NCBI GenBank assembly: GCA_018292915.2
Contig: JACVVK020000055.1
Location: 1,075,501-1,139,500 of the forward strand
Reading direction: 5' to 3'
Origin: Batillaria attramentaria
Lineage: Eukaryota; Mollusca; Gastropoda; Batillariidae
DNA length: 64,000 nt
A program made the translations under genes and the position numbers. The notes under the pieces are model-generated. The model made no database searches. It was not told the DNA's origin and saw only the letters and a list, made by a program, of their open reading frames with translations. Of the stretch, positions 11,384 through 21,537 are shown one piece after another; within the stretch, counting starts at the first letter, position 1, and each line of letters starts with the position of its first letter.

Positions 11384-12538
11384 TTAGATGCAGCTAGCCG
11401 CTAGCACAGTTTAAGTCACCGTGATTTGTAAAGTTGTCGGGAAAAAAACAACAAAAATCACGCTGTATCTGCGTCAGCCGGTTTGTTTACACTGCATGCA
11501 CACGTACCACTTGAGGTTGTTTTTTTTAACAAGAAAGCGAAAAAATGGTTGTTTTTCAACAGGAATACCAACAGAAGGATATATTTGTCTATTATTTGAA
11601 CAGTTCGGCGCAGAACACAATTGCACGACCGGCTTTTGTGATCGCTTTTCACTTTCCGCCATGCTGTCACCATTGGGGCCAGATCTAGGATGCGCGCTAA
11701 TGCGGGCAGACAACTCTTCGCGTTGTCCCGCTATATATCTCTCTTACGAGGGCAGGAGTGACGCGTCTTTCTGATTCCAAGGTCTTTGGTTAAATTACAA
11801 TTTAACTGATTTATGAAACTGAAACTGACTCGCACTGACAAAGCCATTGTTTCGCATTTTGTCGTAAATTTGCCATCTAGCCTTAACAAAAATTCGGGTT
11901 TTTTTTTTTTCAGAGCGAAGTGGACAAATGAAGAAATACAACTCGCGTTGTTCCAGGTGACATCCAGCACTATGGGTCTTCGTGAGGCCTCACGGGCCTA
12001 TGGTGTTCCCGTGTCAACCCTGAAAAGGCACCTTGACAAACAAAACAAGTTCGCTATTGGGAAGAGGCAGCTCGGAAGACCCACTATCTTCACCACAGAG
12101 ATGGAGGATGAATTTGCTCATCATATTCTCCAAATGGAGAGCATGTGTTTTGGATATACTCGGAAGTCATGCATGCAGCTTGCTTATGAATTCGCAGAGA
12201 GAAATGGATTACAACATCCCTTCAACTAAGAGAAAAAGTCTGCTGGGAATGACTGGTTGCGTCTGTTCTTGCGTCGACACCCTGACATAACCATTAGACA
12301 ACCAGAGCCAACGTCGGTCGACTGGGGACTCCTCCACAAACATTTTTTTGTCTGAAGCATGAATTTGAATGTAAATGCAACGACCGTTTGAACACACCAA
12401 AATAAGATCAGACAGAGTAAAAATTTTCAAGCACTCACCGTTTTTTGCATTTTCCCGCCTTCGGCCATTCTGACTCTCATGACCCGCAACATCGGTGTTC
12501 CATATTACTCGCCTGTTCCATATTTACCGACTTTCCCC
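10683..12538 (+). mobile_element. pogo-type deletion derivative, element 5
   Basis: Starts GGGGAAAG at 10,683 and ends TTTCCCC at 12,538, with TA on both sides. It carries the unit 6 transposase fragment. Confidence 0.85.
11914..12353 (+). pseudogene. pogo transposase N-terminal fragment (unit 6), one stop
   Basis: Follows the acceptor that ends at 11,913. The psq-type helix-turn-helix and most of the CENP-B-type region are open, but TAA at 12,227-12,229 after HPFN truncates the second module, as in units 2 and 3. The remaining sequence matches the other units to the right terminal repeat. Confidence 0.85.
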
Positions 12539-13487
12539 TAATACAAAATACTGATAATGATATCAATGTAACATTTGAAGTACTACTAATAATTTTACCT
12601 ATGACAGTAGCAAACACACATCGTGAAAAGATCAGACTTGCAATCTGCTTATTACATCAAGTTGTGTACCTCCCAAAACTTCACAAGACCCCCCCCCCCC
12701 AAAAAAAAAACAAAAAAAACATAACAAACAAAAAAAAACCAACGAACGAATAAGAGAACTGAAACAACAACAACACACGCACACACACAAGAGTTTTACC
12801 TTTTTTGCAATAGAAATAAACTGACAATTTCCCATTGATACGATCAAATCCATATATAGGGGAAAGTCGGTAAATATGGAACAGGCGGGTAATATGGAAC
12901 ACCGATGTTGCGGGTCATGGGAGACAAATGGAACAAATTTGATGGTGTCATGCTATGAAGCTTACACCGCTTGTCCGATGACAGCAGTCAGAATGGCCGA
13001 AGGCGGGAAAATGCAAAAACGGTGAGTGCTTGAATTTTTTTACTCTGTCTGATCTTATTTTGATGTGCTAAATCGGTCGTTGCATTTACAGTCAGATTCA
13101 TGCTTCAGAGAAAAAATGTTTGTGGAGGAGTCCCAGGTAGTGTTACGCACATTTTGAAGGTAGAAACTGTGAAGGTCATGATTCGCAAAAGCTACATGAC
13201 GTAATTTTCCATCACACCCCCAACTAGGGCAATATGGAACACTTGAGGTCGGGTAATACGGCTCGTGTTCCATATAGCCCTCACTGTGTTCCATATTGTG
13301 CGATCACACACACAAGCAAGTGTTAAATCAAAGATCTTGGAAACATAAAGACAGTTCACTTACCTCCTTTTGAGGGACAACGCGTAAGAGTTCTCTGGCC
13401 GCATTAGATCTAGGAACTAATGGCAGTATGGCAGAAAGCCAGAAACGACGCAAAATGGTTAGAATGAAGTTGAGCTGGATAATTTTG

Positions 13488-13551
<64 letters not shown>

Positions 13552-14083
13552 TTAGATGCAGCTAGCCGCTAGCACAGTTTAAGTCACCGTGATTTGTAAA
13601 GTTGTCGGGAAAAAAAACAACACAAATCACGCTGTATCTGCGTCAGCCGGTTTGTTTACACTGCATGCACACGTACCACTTGAGGTTGTTTTTTTTAACA
13701 AGAAAGCGAAAAAATGGTTGTTTTTCAACAGGAATACCAACAGAAGGATATATTTGTCTATTATTTGAACAGTTCGGCGCAGAACACAATTGCACGCCCG
13801 GCTTTTGTGATCGCTTTTCACTTTCCGCCATGCTGTCACCATTGGGGCCAGATCTAGGATGCGCGCTAATGCGGGCAGACAACTCTTCGCGTTGTCCCGC
13901 TATATATCTCTCTTACGAGGGCAGGAGTGACGCGTCTTTCTGATTCCAAGGTCTTTGGTTAAATTACAATTTAACTGATTTATGAAACTGAAACTGACTC
14001 GCACTGACAAAGCCATTGTTTCGCATTTTGTCGTAAATTTGCCATCTAGCCTTAACAAAAATTCGGGGTTTTTTTTTTTTCAG

Positions 14084-15086
14084 AGCGAAGTGGACAAATG
14101 AAGAAATACAACTCGCGTTGTTCCAGGTGACATCCAGCACTATGGGTCTTCGTGAGGCCTCACGGGCCAATGGTGTTCCCGTGTCAACCCTGAAAAGGCA
14201 CCTTGACAAACAAAACAAGTTCGCTATTGGGAAGAGGCAGCTCGGAAGACCCACTATCTTCAAGAGCCAGAGCCAACGTCGGTCGACCGGGCAAGAGGAT
14301 TCAACAGGGACAGCATGGGGCGGTTGTTCACTCTCTTGGAGAAGCTCATGGACGAGTATCATCCACCGGCAACGGCCATATACAACATGGACGAGACCGG
14401 CTTATCGTCCGTCCAGAGCAGAAGCTCCAAAGTACTCGGAAGAGCAGGAAAGCACCAAATCGGTATCATTTCCTCAGCGGACAGAGGTCTGCATACAACC
14501 GTTGTGTGTTCTACCAGCGCCGCTGGACACTACGTTCCGCCATACTTTCTGTTCAAGCGCACGAGGATGACGCCACTGTTAGGGAACGATGCACCCCCTG
14601 GCAGTGTCATCAAGGGTAACGACAGCGGATGGATGACCCAGGAGAAGTTCCTTGAGTGGTTACAGCATTTTATTAACACAGTCAAGCCCAGCGTGGAAAA
14701 CAAGGTCCTTCTCATTCTCGATGGCCACAGTTCACACACCGGCAGTCTTGCAGCCATTGACCTTGCCAGAGAAAATGGAGTTGTCATGCTTTGCTTGCCG
14801 CCTCACACGACCAACAAACTGCAGCCCCTGGATGTCAGCTTTTTTCGCCCTCTGAAGACGCACTTCCTGCAGGCACAAGAAACTTGGCTGAGAAACAACC
14901 CTGGTCGGAAGATATCTGCCTTTCAGATTGCTCATCTCGTCAATTCAGCCTACTCAAAAGCTGCATCCATCCCAAACGCTGTGAGTGGATTTGAAAAGAC
15001 AGGCATCTTTCCTTGCAACAGACACGTCTTTGCAGATGAAGACTTTGCCGCTAGTACATTGGTTTCCAACACACCTGGTGCAGACG
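14084..15086 (+). pseudogene. pogo/Tigger-type transposase, main exon with DDE domain
   Basis: The exon follows a T-tract/CAG acceptor (CAG 14,081-14,083) and ends at GACG/GTGAGC. Up to GRPTIF (14,262) it matches the array. Then 209 bp covering the CENP-B-type module is missing, replaced by 4 bp, so net loss is 205 bp and the frame shifts. Downstream, PEPTSVDRARGFNRDS leads into the catalytic core of the DDE_1 superfamily: YNMDETG (first Asp), LLILDGHSSHT (second Asp) and LQPLDVSFF (third Asp). There are 36 residues between the second and third Asp, a spacing typical of pogo relatives. FEKTGIFP near the end is another family signature. All three acids are present, but the DNA-binding part is out of frame, so the copy cannot make a normal transposase. 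Confidence 0.9.
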
Positions 15087-15261
15087 GTGAGCGGCAACAA
15101 TTTTAAAATTAGTTTCCGAGCTATTACAAAAGAATGCTTCAATGTGAATCAAGGTACTATATGTGGAATTTATTTTTCCCTTCGTGCAACAGCCTGCAGT
15201 CTTTGTGTTCTTGCCTGTGTTGTTTAGAATTATATTTTGGCACTCCTCTACCCTTTTTCAG

Positions 15262-15462
15262 AGTGTGCTGACAGAGAGTAGTGCAACCCATGTTCTTCTC
15301 AACAACCGTCAACATCCAGGCAGGGGAGTTCATCAGGCCGCACTGGACAGCATCCATCAGCTGCTACAAACTCCTCCAGACCGCAATACACCGCGGAAAG
15401 TGCACACGTCTCTGCAGGACATAACCACGTTAAACTGGACTCGGACACAGACACTGAGAATG
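15262..15462 (+). pseudogene. Transposase exon 2 candidate (Ser/Thr-rich linker)
   Basis: Acceptor CCCTTTTTCAG ends at 15,261; donor AATG/GTTTGT follows 15,462. Joined in phase 1 to the previous exon, it reads ECADRE, a TAG stop (15,279-15,281), then a Ser/Thr/Gln-rich linker ending KLDSDTDTEN. The acidic end and the same phase 1 at the next junction support this frame over the alternative uninterrupted one beginning SVLTESSATH. If the frame is right, this is a single nonsense mutation. Confidence 0.55.
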
Positions 15463-15604
15463 GTTTGTAGCATGTTGTAACACAGCGTTTCCATTTTTAC
15501 CTTGTTTACCTGGACAAAAAGTTTATTATTATTATTATTATTATTATTTCTTCTTGTTTCTACCTTTTTCGTACATGTGTTTTACCTACTGTTTTTGTTT
15601 TCAG

Positions 15605-15744
15605 AGCCTGTCAGAGGGAAACGTCCCAGACGTGAAAAACAAAACGAGTCAGACATCCCCGTATTGACTGATTCTGAGAGCGACGCCGAGGAGACTCTAT
15701 ACTCTGTCATTCGCACCAATCCGGACGAAAGGTGTTTCTTCTGA
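15605..15744 (+). pseudogene. Transposase exon 3 candidate (basic/acidic tail)
   Basis: Acceptor TTTGTTTTCAG ends at 15,604. In phase 1 from the previous exon it reads EPVRGKRPRRE, a nuclear-localisation-like basic patch, then an acidic stretch with LTDSESDAEE, and ends DERCFF followed by TGA at 15,742. The upstream intron contains a (TTA)n tract (about 15,520-15,548). Similar charged tails follow the DDE domain in many pogo relatives. Whether the TGA is native or a mutation before a longer fusion with the OTU-like part cannot be told. Confidence 0.55.
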
Positions 15745-15778
15745 AGTGTCTGCATTGGCCTAGACAAACGACTGCAGC

Positions 15779-16433
15779 GTGCGGAACGTGATGAAAACGG
15801 ATTTTGTTACGGACCCTGTCTTGAAAGTTCAAGAGCAACTTGCAGCGGATGAGCTCCGGGCAAAAACTGTAAATTACGTCTGTGAACATGTGGATGAGTA
15901 CAACGACATGCAGGCAGATGCACTCAATGCAGATATGCCGACAGGGGTGAGGTTCACATCCATTATGGACAGGATAAGCGCGATGGCAACACCGACCACA
16001 CCAGGAACTTGAGATTTCTTGTACAGCGCACGTCTTGCAGCGACCAATCTCTGTCTGTCATGGGCGCACTGGTCGGGTGTTCGTGTACCAGACGGAGTTT
16101 GCGGGAGCAAATACAGACCCGGTCAGGGTGATCTATCGCTCGTTTGGGGACAATGCCGGTCACTACGACTGCCTAGTCCAGGATGCAACCAGTCATGACG
16201 ATGAAACTCCTGAGCAGTCTGCTGAGACTGAATCTGAGAACAATCCATCAGCCTATGTCAGCGTCTCTGAGATTTCGCCACTCCCTACACTTCGTCCAGG
16301 ACCAAAGAGAGGAAAAACAGCTGAAATACTCACATCGACTCCATACAAACAAACACAGCTAACAAAACGAGGGGAAGAGGTGCGAGCCGCGGAAGGGGGA
16401 GGGGCAGAGCATTGTTTCAGTGACGGCATGTGA
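15779..16433 (+). pseudogene. OTU-protease-like domain, frameshifted
   Basis: OTU proteins are cysteine proteases that remove ubiquitin. Here DENGFCYG (about 15,790-15,815) resembles the active-site DGNC-F loop, followed in another frame by QLAADELRAKTVNYVCEHVDEY, which is typical OTU helix sequence. RISAMATPTT then precedes a shift at about 16,010, leading to LEIS...LQRPISV, RVFVYQTEF and FGDNAGHYDCLV. HYD fits the catalytic His strand. The usual WGG between the two parts has been lost and the Cys loop is uncertain, so this is an inactive remnant. The tail, with SEISPLP, PGPKRGKTAEILTSTPYK and a stop at 16,431, resembles the RGK..ILT.TP.K motif near the C-terminus of pogo-type transposases. 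That suggests the OTU and transposase belonged to one protein or one transcript. Confidence 0.6.
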
Positions 16434-16716
16434 AGAGGCAGGAACACTGTAAGAGATACTGATCTGATAACAGACAGAAAAAGGTTGAGTGTTTTATTTT
16501 TATTTGGGTTATCTATTTCATTGCTGATTATGCTTTCTGTTTTCATATTTGTTGAGAATTTTTCTTAGTTTCGGAATGAAAAGCATGTAGTTTTTATTTT
16601 ATGCATACTGTGAGTTTGACTTTACAGGTGTTTGTCTAATGCTGGTGCTGTTTGTATAGTGTGCGACTTTCAACCAAGCCTACATGTAATGAGTGCAGTA
16701 TGGTGTTCAATTTGTA

Positions 16717-16722
16717 AATAAA
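16717..16722 (+). terminator. Poly(A) signal AATAAA
   Basis: AATAAA lies 284 bp after the stop of the OTU-like frame, followed by a GT-rich stretch (GTGTGTATGTGTTGTTTT). That arrangement is normal for a cleavage/polyadenylation site. There is no other AATAAA between 15,744 and here on the plus strand that I could see, so the transposase and OTU-like parts probably shared one 3' end. Confidence 0.5.
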
Positions 16723-16740
16723 ATTGCAATGTGTGTATGT

Positions 16741-17314
16741 GTTGTTTTAGTGTGTTTGTTCTTGGAAAATGATTTGCTGTGTTAATGCCATCCTGATGTA
16801 ATGAAATTAGTGTCACCATGTTTTAACCACACCTTAGTGCAATCATTATTGTTGACATATCACTGGTCCTTGTGAAACTGGAAGATACAAGTTTATTTCA
16901 ACATTTCAGACATGGTTGTTATTCACACTGACAGTGACACACTCTTAATCAATGAGAATGGTCAGGTATTGTGTGGTCGGCTTCAAAACTTGGGCTCAGC
17001 GGGTGGAACAAATTTAATGTAATTTCAGTTTATTCCAAGACAGATGAGTGTGTCCTCCACTTATGCATTTGATTTACACAACACCTGGGCACATGCTGGT
17101 CAATGCACAACAAAATCGAACAATTTTTGTCCAGGTTGGTTACCTACTGCCCAATCACATGGTAGAACAAGATTAATAGGTAGTATGACAAAATTCTCTA
17201 TTTGCCCTGGATATTTTCTATCACTGTCTCCACATGAATTCTCAAGTGTGCTATCTGTCTTGTATCTTCAACATCTTTTGCATGCGCCTGGGCTTTACCC
17301 TTAGTGAATGCAGG
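16741..17314. other. No gene recognised
   Basis: Unique-looking A/T-rich sequence with no open frame resembling a known family, no duplication elsewhere in the window, and no structured RNA that I could recognise. Confidence 0.5.
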
Positions 17315-17839
17315 TAGCTTTCTCCCTTTTGCGATCGCTACGTCGACCTAGATATCTAGCTCAACTGAACGCGCCTCTGGTGTGCAAGAATCCACGACTA
17401 CTATTCTGTTGCCTCTATAAAGTTTTGCAAAGCACTGTTTGACTGGTAGATCAATTGAAAGAGGCACGGAATGTACCAGCATGCATGAAAGCAGTCTGGT
17501 GTAACTGAGTGTACTTTGAATAGGAATACCCGGACGGTAGTGAGGTTGGGGGGGTGGGAAGGGTAATGAGTCAGAACAATCTTGAAAAGTATGTTTTGAA
17601 TCCATGAAAAGATTGTTTTGTATGCTTAATACATGGCAGAATCAGACTGCATTCAGTATTTTGATGTTGTCCATTTCATGTTGAAGAAAAGTTAAGTGAA
17701 TGTGCGGCGAAAGTTCAAATCATCGGTGATAATTTACGAATTTTTCTTGCCGTATTATCATTTTGTGACATTTCTACTTCTTTTTTTCTTGTAAATAGCA
17801 AACTAGTATGATGCTTATTTTTATTTTTAGACCATAACT
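17315..17839 (+). repeat. Direct repeat copy 1 (~0.5 kb)
   Basis: Starts TAGCTTTCTCCCTTTTGCG and ends GACCATAACT. It matches 20,192-20,665 in the same orientation. This copy is ~50 bp longer because it retains a segment at about 17,355-17,405 that is absent from the second copy. No protein-coding signal. Confidence 0.85.
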
Positions 17840-18497
17840 GTGGTAAATATTTGGCACAGGTGGTCAAAACAGTCAGTTCATACTTTCGTCCAATTTCAAC
17901 TCGGCTTCCATTTTTAAGACCCAAGCCGAATTTGGTAAAGTTTTGATATGTGTAAGAAAAATAAACAACTCAAAACATTTGAGTTTGAATTTGAAGCAAT
18001 TTGTTTAAGGTTTAACAATGTCTCGCCCGGAAATTGACTGGATCATATATGATGCAAAACAAGGTATTATGGTCTCTCGCTCTGACTAGGTCCGCTAAAT
18101 GAATGGTTTTGTTTCTGCATGACTGAGTGTTAAGAAGTAGTATTTTAAAGGAACTTTTGTTTAATTTGTTAGTATTTATAGCATTGTTAGCAGTTTATAT
18201 GTTTAACACTCTTTCCTAGATTGACCTTATTTGAAGTCCTAACGATGTTTTGAAATAGTTGTACATCTGAGGAAGATCTGCTGTTATTAATGACAGTTGG
18301 ATACTGTACCTGTCGAACTGACCGAGTGTAATATAAAGGTGGTGAAAACGGTAAAAGATAACTATTATAACTTAAAGCGGGGTGATGAAAATAAAAAGGA
18401 ATAAATGTACATGGAACACAATTAAAAGGGAGTTCATTGTCGGTTTCTTGACAATGGGGAACGCGAACGTGACGTCGTGCGCGGTGGGAACGCGCCG
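17840..18497. other. No gene recognised
   Basis: A/T-rich sequence with no supported gene. A GC-richer stretch near 18,455-18,500 (GACGTCGTGCGCGGTGGG) borders the next repeat. Confidence 0.5.
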
Positions 18498-18705
18498 CCA
18501 TGCTTTAGAGAAATGGTTCAGCATCCCTAAAATACTATTACAAGTATACCTTTTTGCCTCAAATTCTAACGCACTCAGAAAATGTCGGACATTTTCATTA
18601 ATTCCTGTTTTGAGGTACAAGTACAGAAATTAGACAAACTTAATATGAAACTTCCAGAAAAATATTACACAAATGCAAATAAAAAACAATAGACACAAAA
18701 GCAAA
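18498..18705 (+). repeat. Solo arm of the foldback family
   Basis: Matches the left arm of the foldback at 20,818 onwards, and the reverse complement of 22,330-22,557. All copies share the core AAAATGTCGGACATTTTC and flanking CATCCC..AAATA sequence. Only one arm is present here. Confidence 0.75.
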
Positions 18706-18708
18706 TCT

Positions 18709-19333
18709 TAGTACAATAGCGATTTCAATGAACTTTTGATATGACACAACTGGGATACTATTCTTGAGTGTGCACTGCTCTTTGAGAAAAACCGTTCACT
18801 ACTCACAACGCAGCAACTAATTTAGTAAGTACACCCCCAAAATATCGCTACCGAAAAAAGTGCTCACTTGGATATCATAATGATATCATGTTCGTAAATG
18901 TTTTCCGCGATACATGTCACCTGCAGTGACCTGATAAGAGCACAAGCATCAAATACTGCCGTTTTACAGGGTCCTTTGAATCAACGGCCAAACTGATGGC
19001 CGCAAATTTCCAGGAAGCATCATGCTAATTGGGGTAAAATTTCAGTATGTCAACAATGCATGTCTTGTCTAACCGTAACCGTATTTAGAGTGGAGTTCTG
19101 CGCATTTCTGTACCCGCAAACACGCATACTTTGTGCACACCCTCAAAAGCCCATTTATAGGGCTCATATAGTGAAAATAGCAAGATAAACGGTCGTTTTT
19201 AACGGTGACGCGGACGGAGAAAAAATTCACGAAGACCACCACAGCATTAGGGGCCTGTGTTCTACTGAAATCTGTAATAAAAAGTTAGGATCAAATTTGT
19301 TCTACTTTGTTCAGCAATTTTCCTAGCCTATCA
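18709..19333 (+). repeat. Dispersed repeat family D, copy 1
   Basis: Begins AGTACAATAGCGATTTC and ends near GCAATTTTCCTAGCC. It matches 23,545-23,818 in part and 37,772-38,455 along its length, all in the same orientation. Conserved landmarks include AAAAACCGTTCACTACTC and AACGGTGACGCGGACGG. No coding potential; the family is unclassified. Confidence 0.85.
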
Positions 19334-19440
19334 AGCGTAGCAGCTGCAGCAGCATAATATGTCAGCCCGGTCCCCATTAGTGAGTGAATGGGCGTCTATA
19401 TGTAAAATGGACATTTTGTTATCCTCGGGCTGCTACAGGT
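19334..19440 (+). repeat. Segment shared with 22,558-22,665
   Basis: CAAGCGTAGCAGCTG...GTCAGCCCGGTCCCC...GGCGTCTATATG recurs after the foldback element at 22,558. It is the sequence into which that foldback appears to have inserted. Confidence 0.75.
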
Positions 19441-19790
19441 AAATCCTTAAAGAACCAGGCAGATGTATTTGAAAAACAAAGCACCCATGAAGAAATCAGA
19501 GAAGCAGGAGAAAAAGCTATCGTGGAGCTGTATGGCGGCGGCACAGCTGATGACAGTCTTGGTCACCTCAGATATGTCAAGTACATGCAGAAGACTGCTA
19601 TTTCTGCAAAATACGCCCATCCAAGTTCCCTCCCTCCATCTTCATAATCAGCAAAATTCAACTGTTTCCGCGCATACCATCAGGTGCAAGTATGGAAACA
19701 TCTTGATCAACATCTGCAACTCTCATTTCAAGATGGCGTCCGTTCGTGTGTGTGGCTTCAATTTTTTTCAACTGTTTGATTTTTAAAGAT
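19441..19790 (+). pseudogene. Decayed fragment of a multicopy invertebrate protein
   Basis: After an acceptor-like CTGCTACAG the frame reads STHEEIREAGEKAIVELYGG, LRYVKYMQK and SLPPSS, then TAA at about 19,645, and continues in the same frame with SAKFNCFRAYHQVQVWK. From memory of invertebrate genomes, the pattern AGEKA...LY, LRY, SLPP, AK....R.YHQVQ.W recurs in anonymous multicopy proteins associated with transposons. I cannot name a family or function. The internal stop and the absence of the rest of the protein mark it as a remnant. Confidence 0.5.
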
Positions 19791-20191
19791 CGATGGGGAC
19801 CGCATCATAAATGATATGACCGTTGTGTATCAGGCTTGATCTGTACCAACTTATTATCCAGTTTAATTTGCTGAATCCTGTTAGGGACGTTCATAAATCA
19901 TTTCTAAGCCAGCGTTTCCTTTGTTCGCGTTCAGCGTTCACGCTCAGCGTTGGTTGTTGCTTAACTGACGAAGTCTTTCATATGCGCGTCAGTCTAGGTT
20001 TCTGCCTTTGGCCTGCTTCTCTTCACTCAACATGCAAAACAACTTGTCTGTGACTTGCATCATGCTTACGATCGCCCCCTCAACAGCATAATAGCAAAGT
20101 TCTTGTTTAAGAAGTTCCTTCACAACGCCAACGCTCACGCTTTCCGCCATTTTGAAAATGCTCGCACCGCTAGCGCCGTTCAGTTGACTGC
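19791..20191. other. No gene recognised
   Basis: Contains a triplicated GCGTT/CAGCGTT stretch near 19,915-19,955 and no supported coding frame. It joins directly onto the second copy of the 0.5 kb repeat. Confidence 0.5.
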
Positions 20192-20665
20192 TAGCTTTCT
20201 CCCTTTTGCGATCGCTACGTCGACCTAGATATCTGTTGCCTCTATAAAGTTTTGCAAAGCATTGTTTGACTGGTAGATCAATTGAAAGAGGCACGGAATG
20301 TATCAGCATGCATGAAAGCAGTCTGGTGTAACTGAGTGTACTTTGAATAGGAATACCGGACGGTAGTGAGGTTGGGGGGGTGGGAAGGGTAATGAGTCAG
20401 AACAATCTTGAAAAGTATGTTTTGAATCCATGAAAAGATTGTTTTGTATGCTTAATACATGGCAGAATCAGACTGCATTCAGTATTTTGATGTTGTCCAT
20501 TTCATGTTGAAGAAAAGTTAAGTGAATGTGCGGCGAAAGTTCAAATCATCGGTGATAATTTACGAATTTTTCTTGCCGTATTATCATTTTGTGACATTTC
20601 TACTTCTTTTTTTCTTGTAAATAGCAAACTAGTATGATGCTTATTTTTATTTTTAGACCATAACT
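20192..20665 (+). repeat. Direct repeat copy 2 (~0.5 kb)
   Basis: Second copy of 17,315-17,839, with a ~50 bp internal deletion. It ends at CCATAACT and is abutted by a family D fragment. Confidence 0.85.
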
Positions 20666-20775
20666 CGTTTTTAACGGTGACGCGGACGGAGAAAAAATTC
20701 ACGGAGACCACCACAGCATTAGGGGCCTGTGCTCTACTGATTTCTGTAATAAAAAGTTAGGATCAAATTTGTTCT
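20666..20775 (+). repeat. Family D fragment
   Basis: CGTTTTTAACGGTGACGCGG through AAATTTGTTCTACCTT matches 19,194-19,305 and 38,327-38,440. The join with the preceding repeat is abrupt at CATAACT/CGTTTTT. Confidence 0.8.
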
Positions 20776-20817
20776 ACCTTACGGTATATAAAAAGCCTAA
20801 TTAGACTAGCCTATGAA

Positions 20818-21229
20818 AGATCATGTGCAGACGTACATCATGATTGAGGGAAATGGTCTAGCATCACAAAAATATTATTTTAAAGATACCCCTCCGCTTA
20901 AAATTGTATCGCACTAAGAAAATGTCGGACATTTTCATTAATTCCTGTTTTTTGAGGTACAGGTAGAGAAATCAGACAAAATTGATTTAAGCTTCAAGTA
21001 AAATAACATTTCGCAAATGCCAATAAAAAACAATAGACAAAATCTGTGAAATCTCTTTTATTTTCAATGTGTTTTTCCTTCGAAAGAAAACGCCGTTAAC
21101 TTGGCCTTTTTTGTGGACATTTTCACATTTAGGAATTCAATTCAATTCAATTCAATTCAATTCAATTATATATTCAATTCAATATAATTTTATTGTCTGT
21201 CGATGGCAGAAAATTTTCTTCTGGCTCGC

Positions 21230-21296
<67 letters not shown>

Positions 21297-21506
21297 CACA
21301 CACACACGCACGCACCCCTACATTAATTTATTTAGACATATAAATCCATACATATTAAACACAGGTCCTAAAGTAATGTGTGATGTCCAAGTCTAATACT
21401 ATGCTACTAAACTAAGAAATCTAAACTAAAAGATGGCAAGGGCATAGCGGACATGACACAGCTGAGGAGTAAGCACAGTTATGAAAATCTCAACAAATAA
21501 AATCTA

Positions 21507-21537
<31 letters not shown>

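Larger units (their letters stand above)
1..14262 (+). repeat. Tandem array of ~2.2 kb pogo-derived units
   Basis: The same sequence restarts at 1, 2207, 4406, 7223, 9414, 11607 and 13776, giving unit lengths of 2206, 2199, 2817, 2191, 2193 and 2169 bp and a seventh unit cut off at 14,262. Units are nearly identical, differing by point changes and homopolymer or microsatellite length. Order within a unit: TATA-like site, splice acceptor, transposase 5' part, right terminal inverted repeat, ~325 bp spacer with a C-run/A-run tract, left terminal inverted repeat, a GT tract, and an A/T-rich leader. GT tracts lie at 1895-1978, 4102-4179, 6921-6996, 9109-9184, 11315-11380 and 13491-13548. Because the spacer is included, the array arose by duplication of element plus flank, not by independent insertions. 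Copy number in a raw assembly may be under- or over-counted. Confidence 0.95.
12859..16740 (+). mobile_element. Longer pogo-type element with catalytic domain, no 3' TIR seen
   Basis: The left terminal repeat starts GGGGAAAG at 12,859 and the leader matches the array. At the transposase exon the sequence passes beyond the GTCGAC breakpoint (14,282-14,287) into a full catalytic domain and three downstream coding stretches. No copy of the right terminal repeat (CCGACTTTCCCC) was found after 15,000, so the 3' end is either truncated, replaced or outside recognition. The end given is the poly(A) signal region, not a proven element boundary. Confidence 0.65.
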
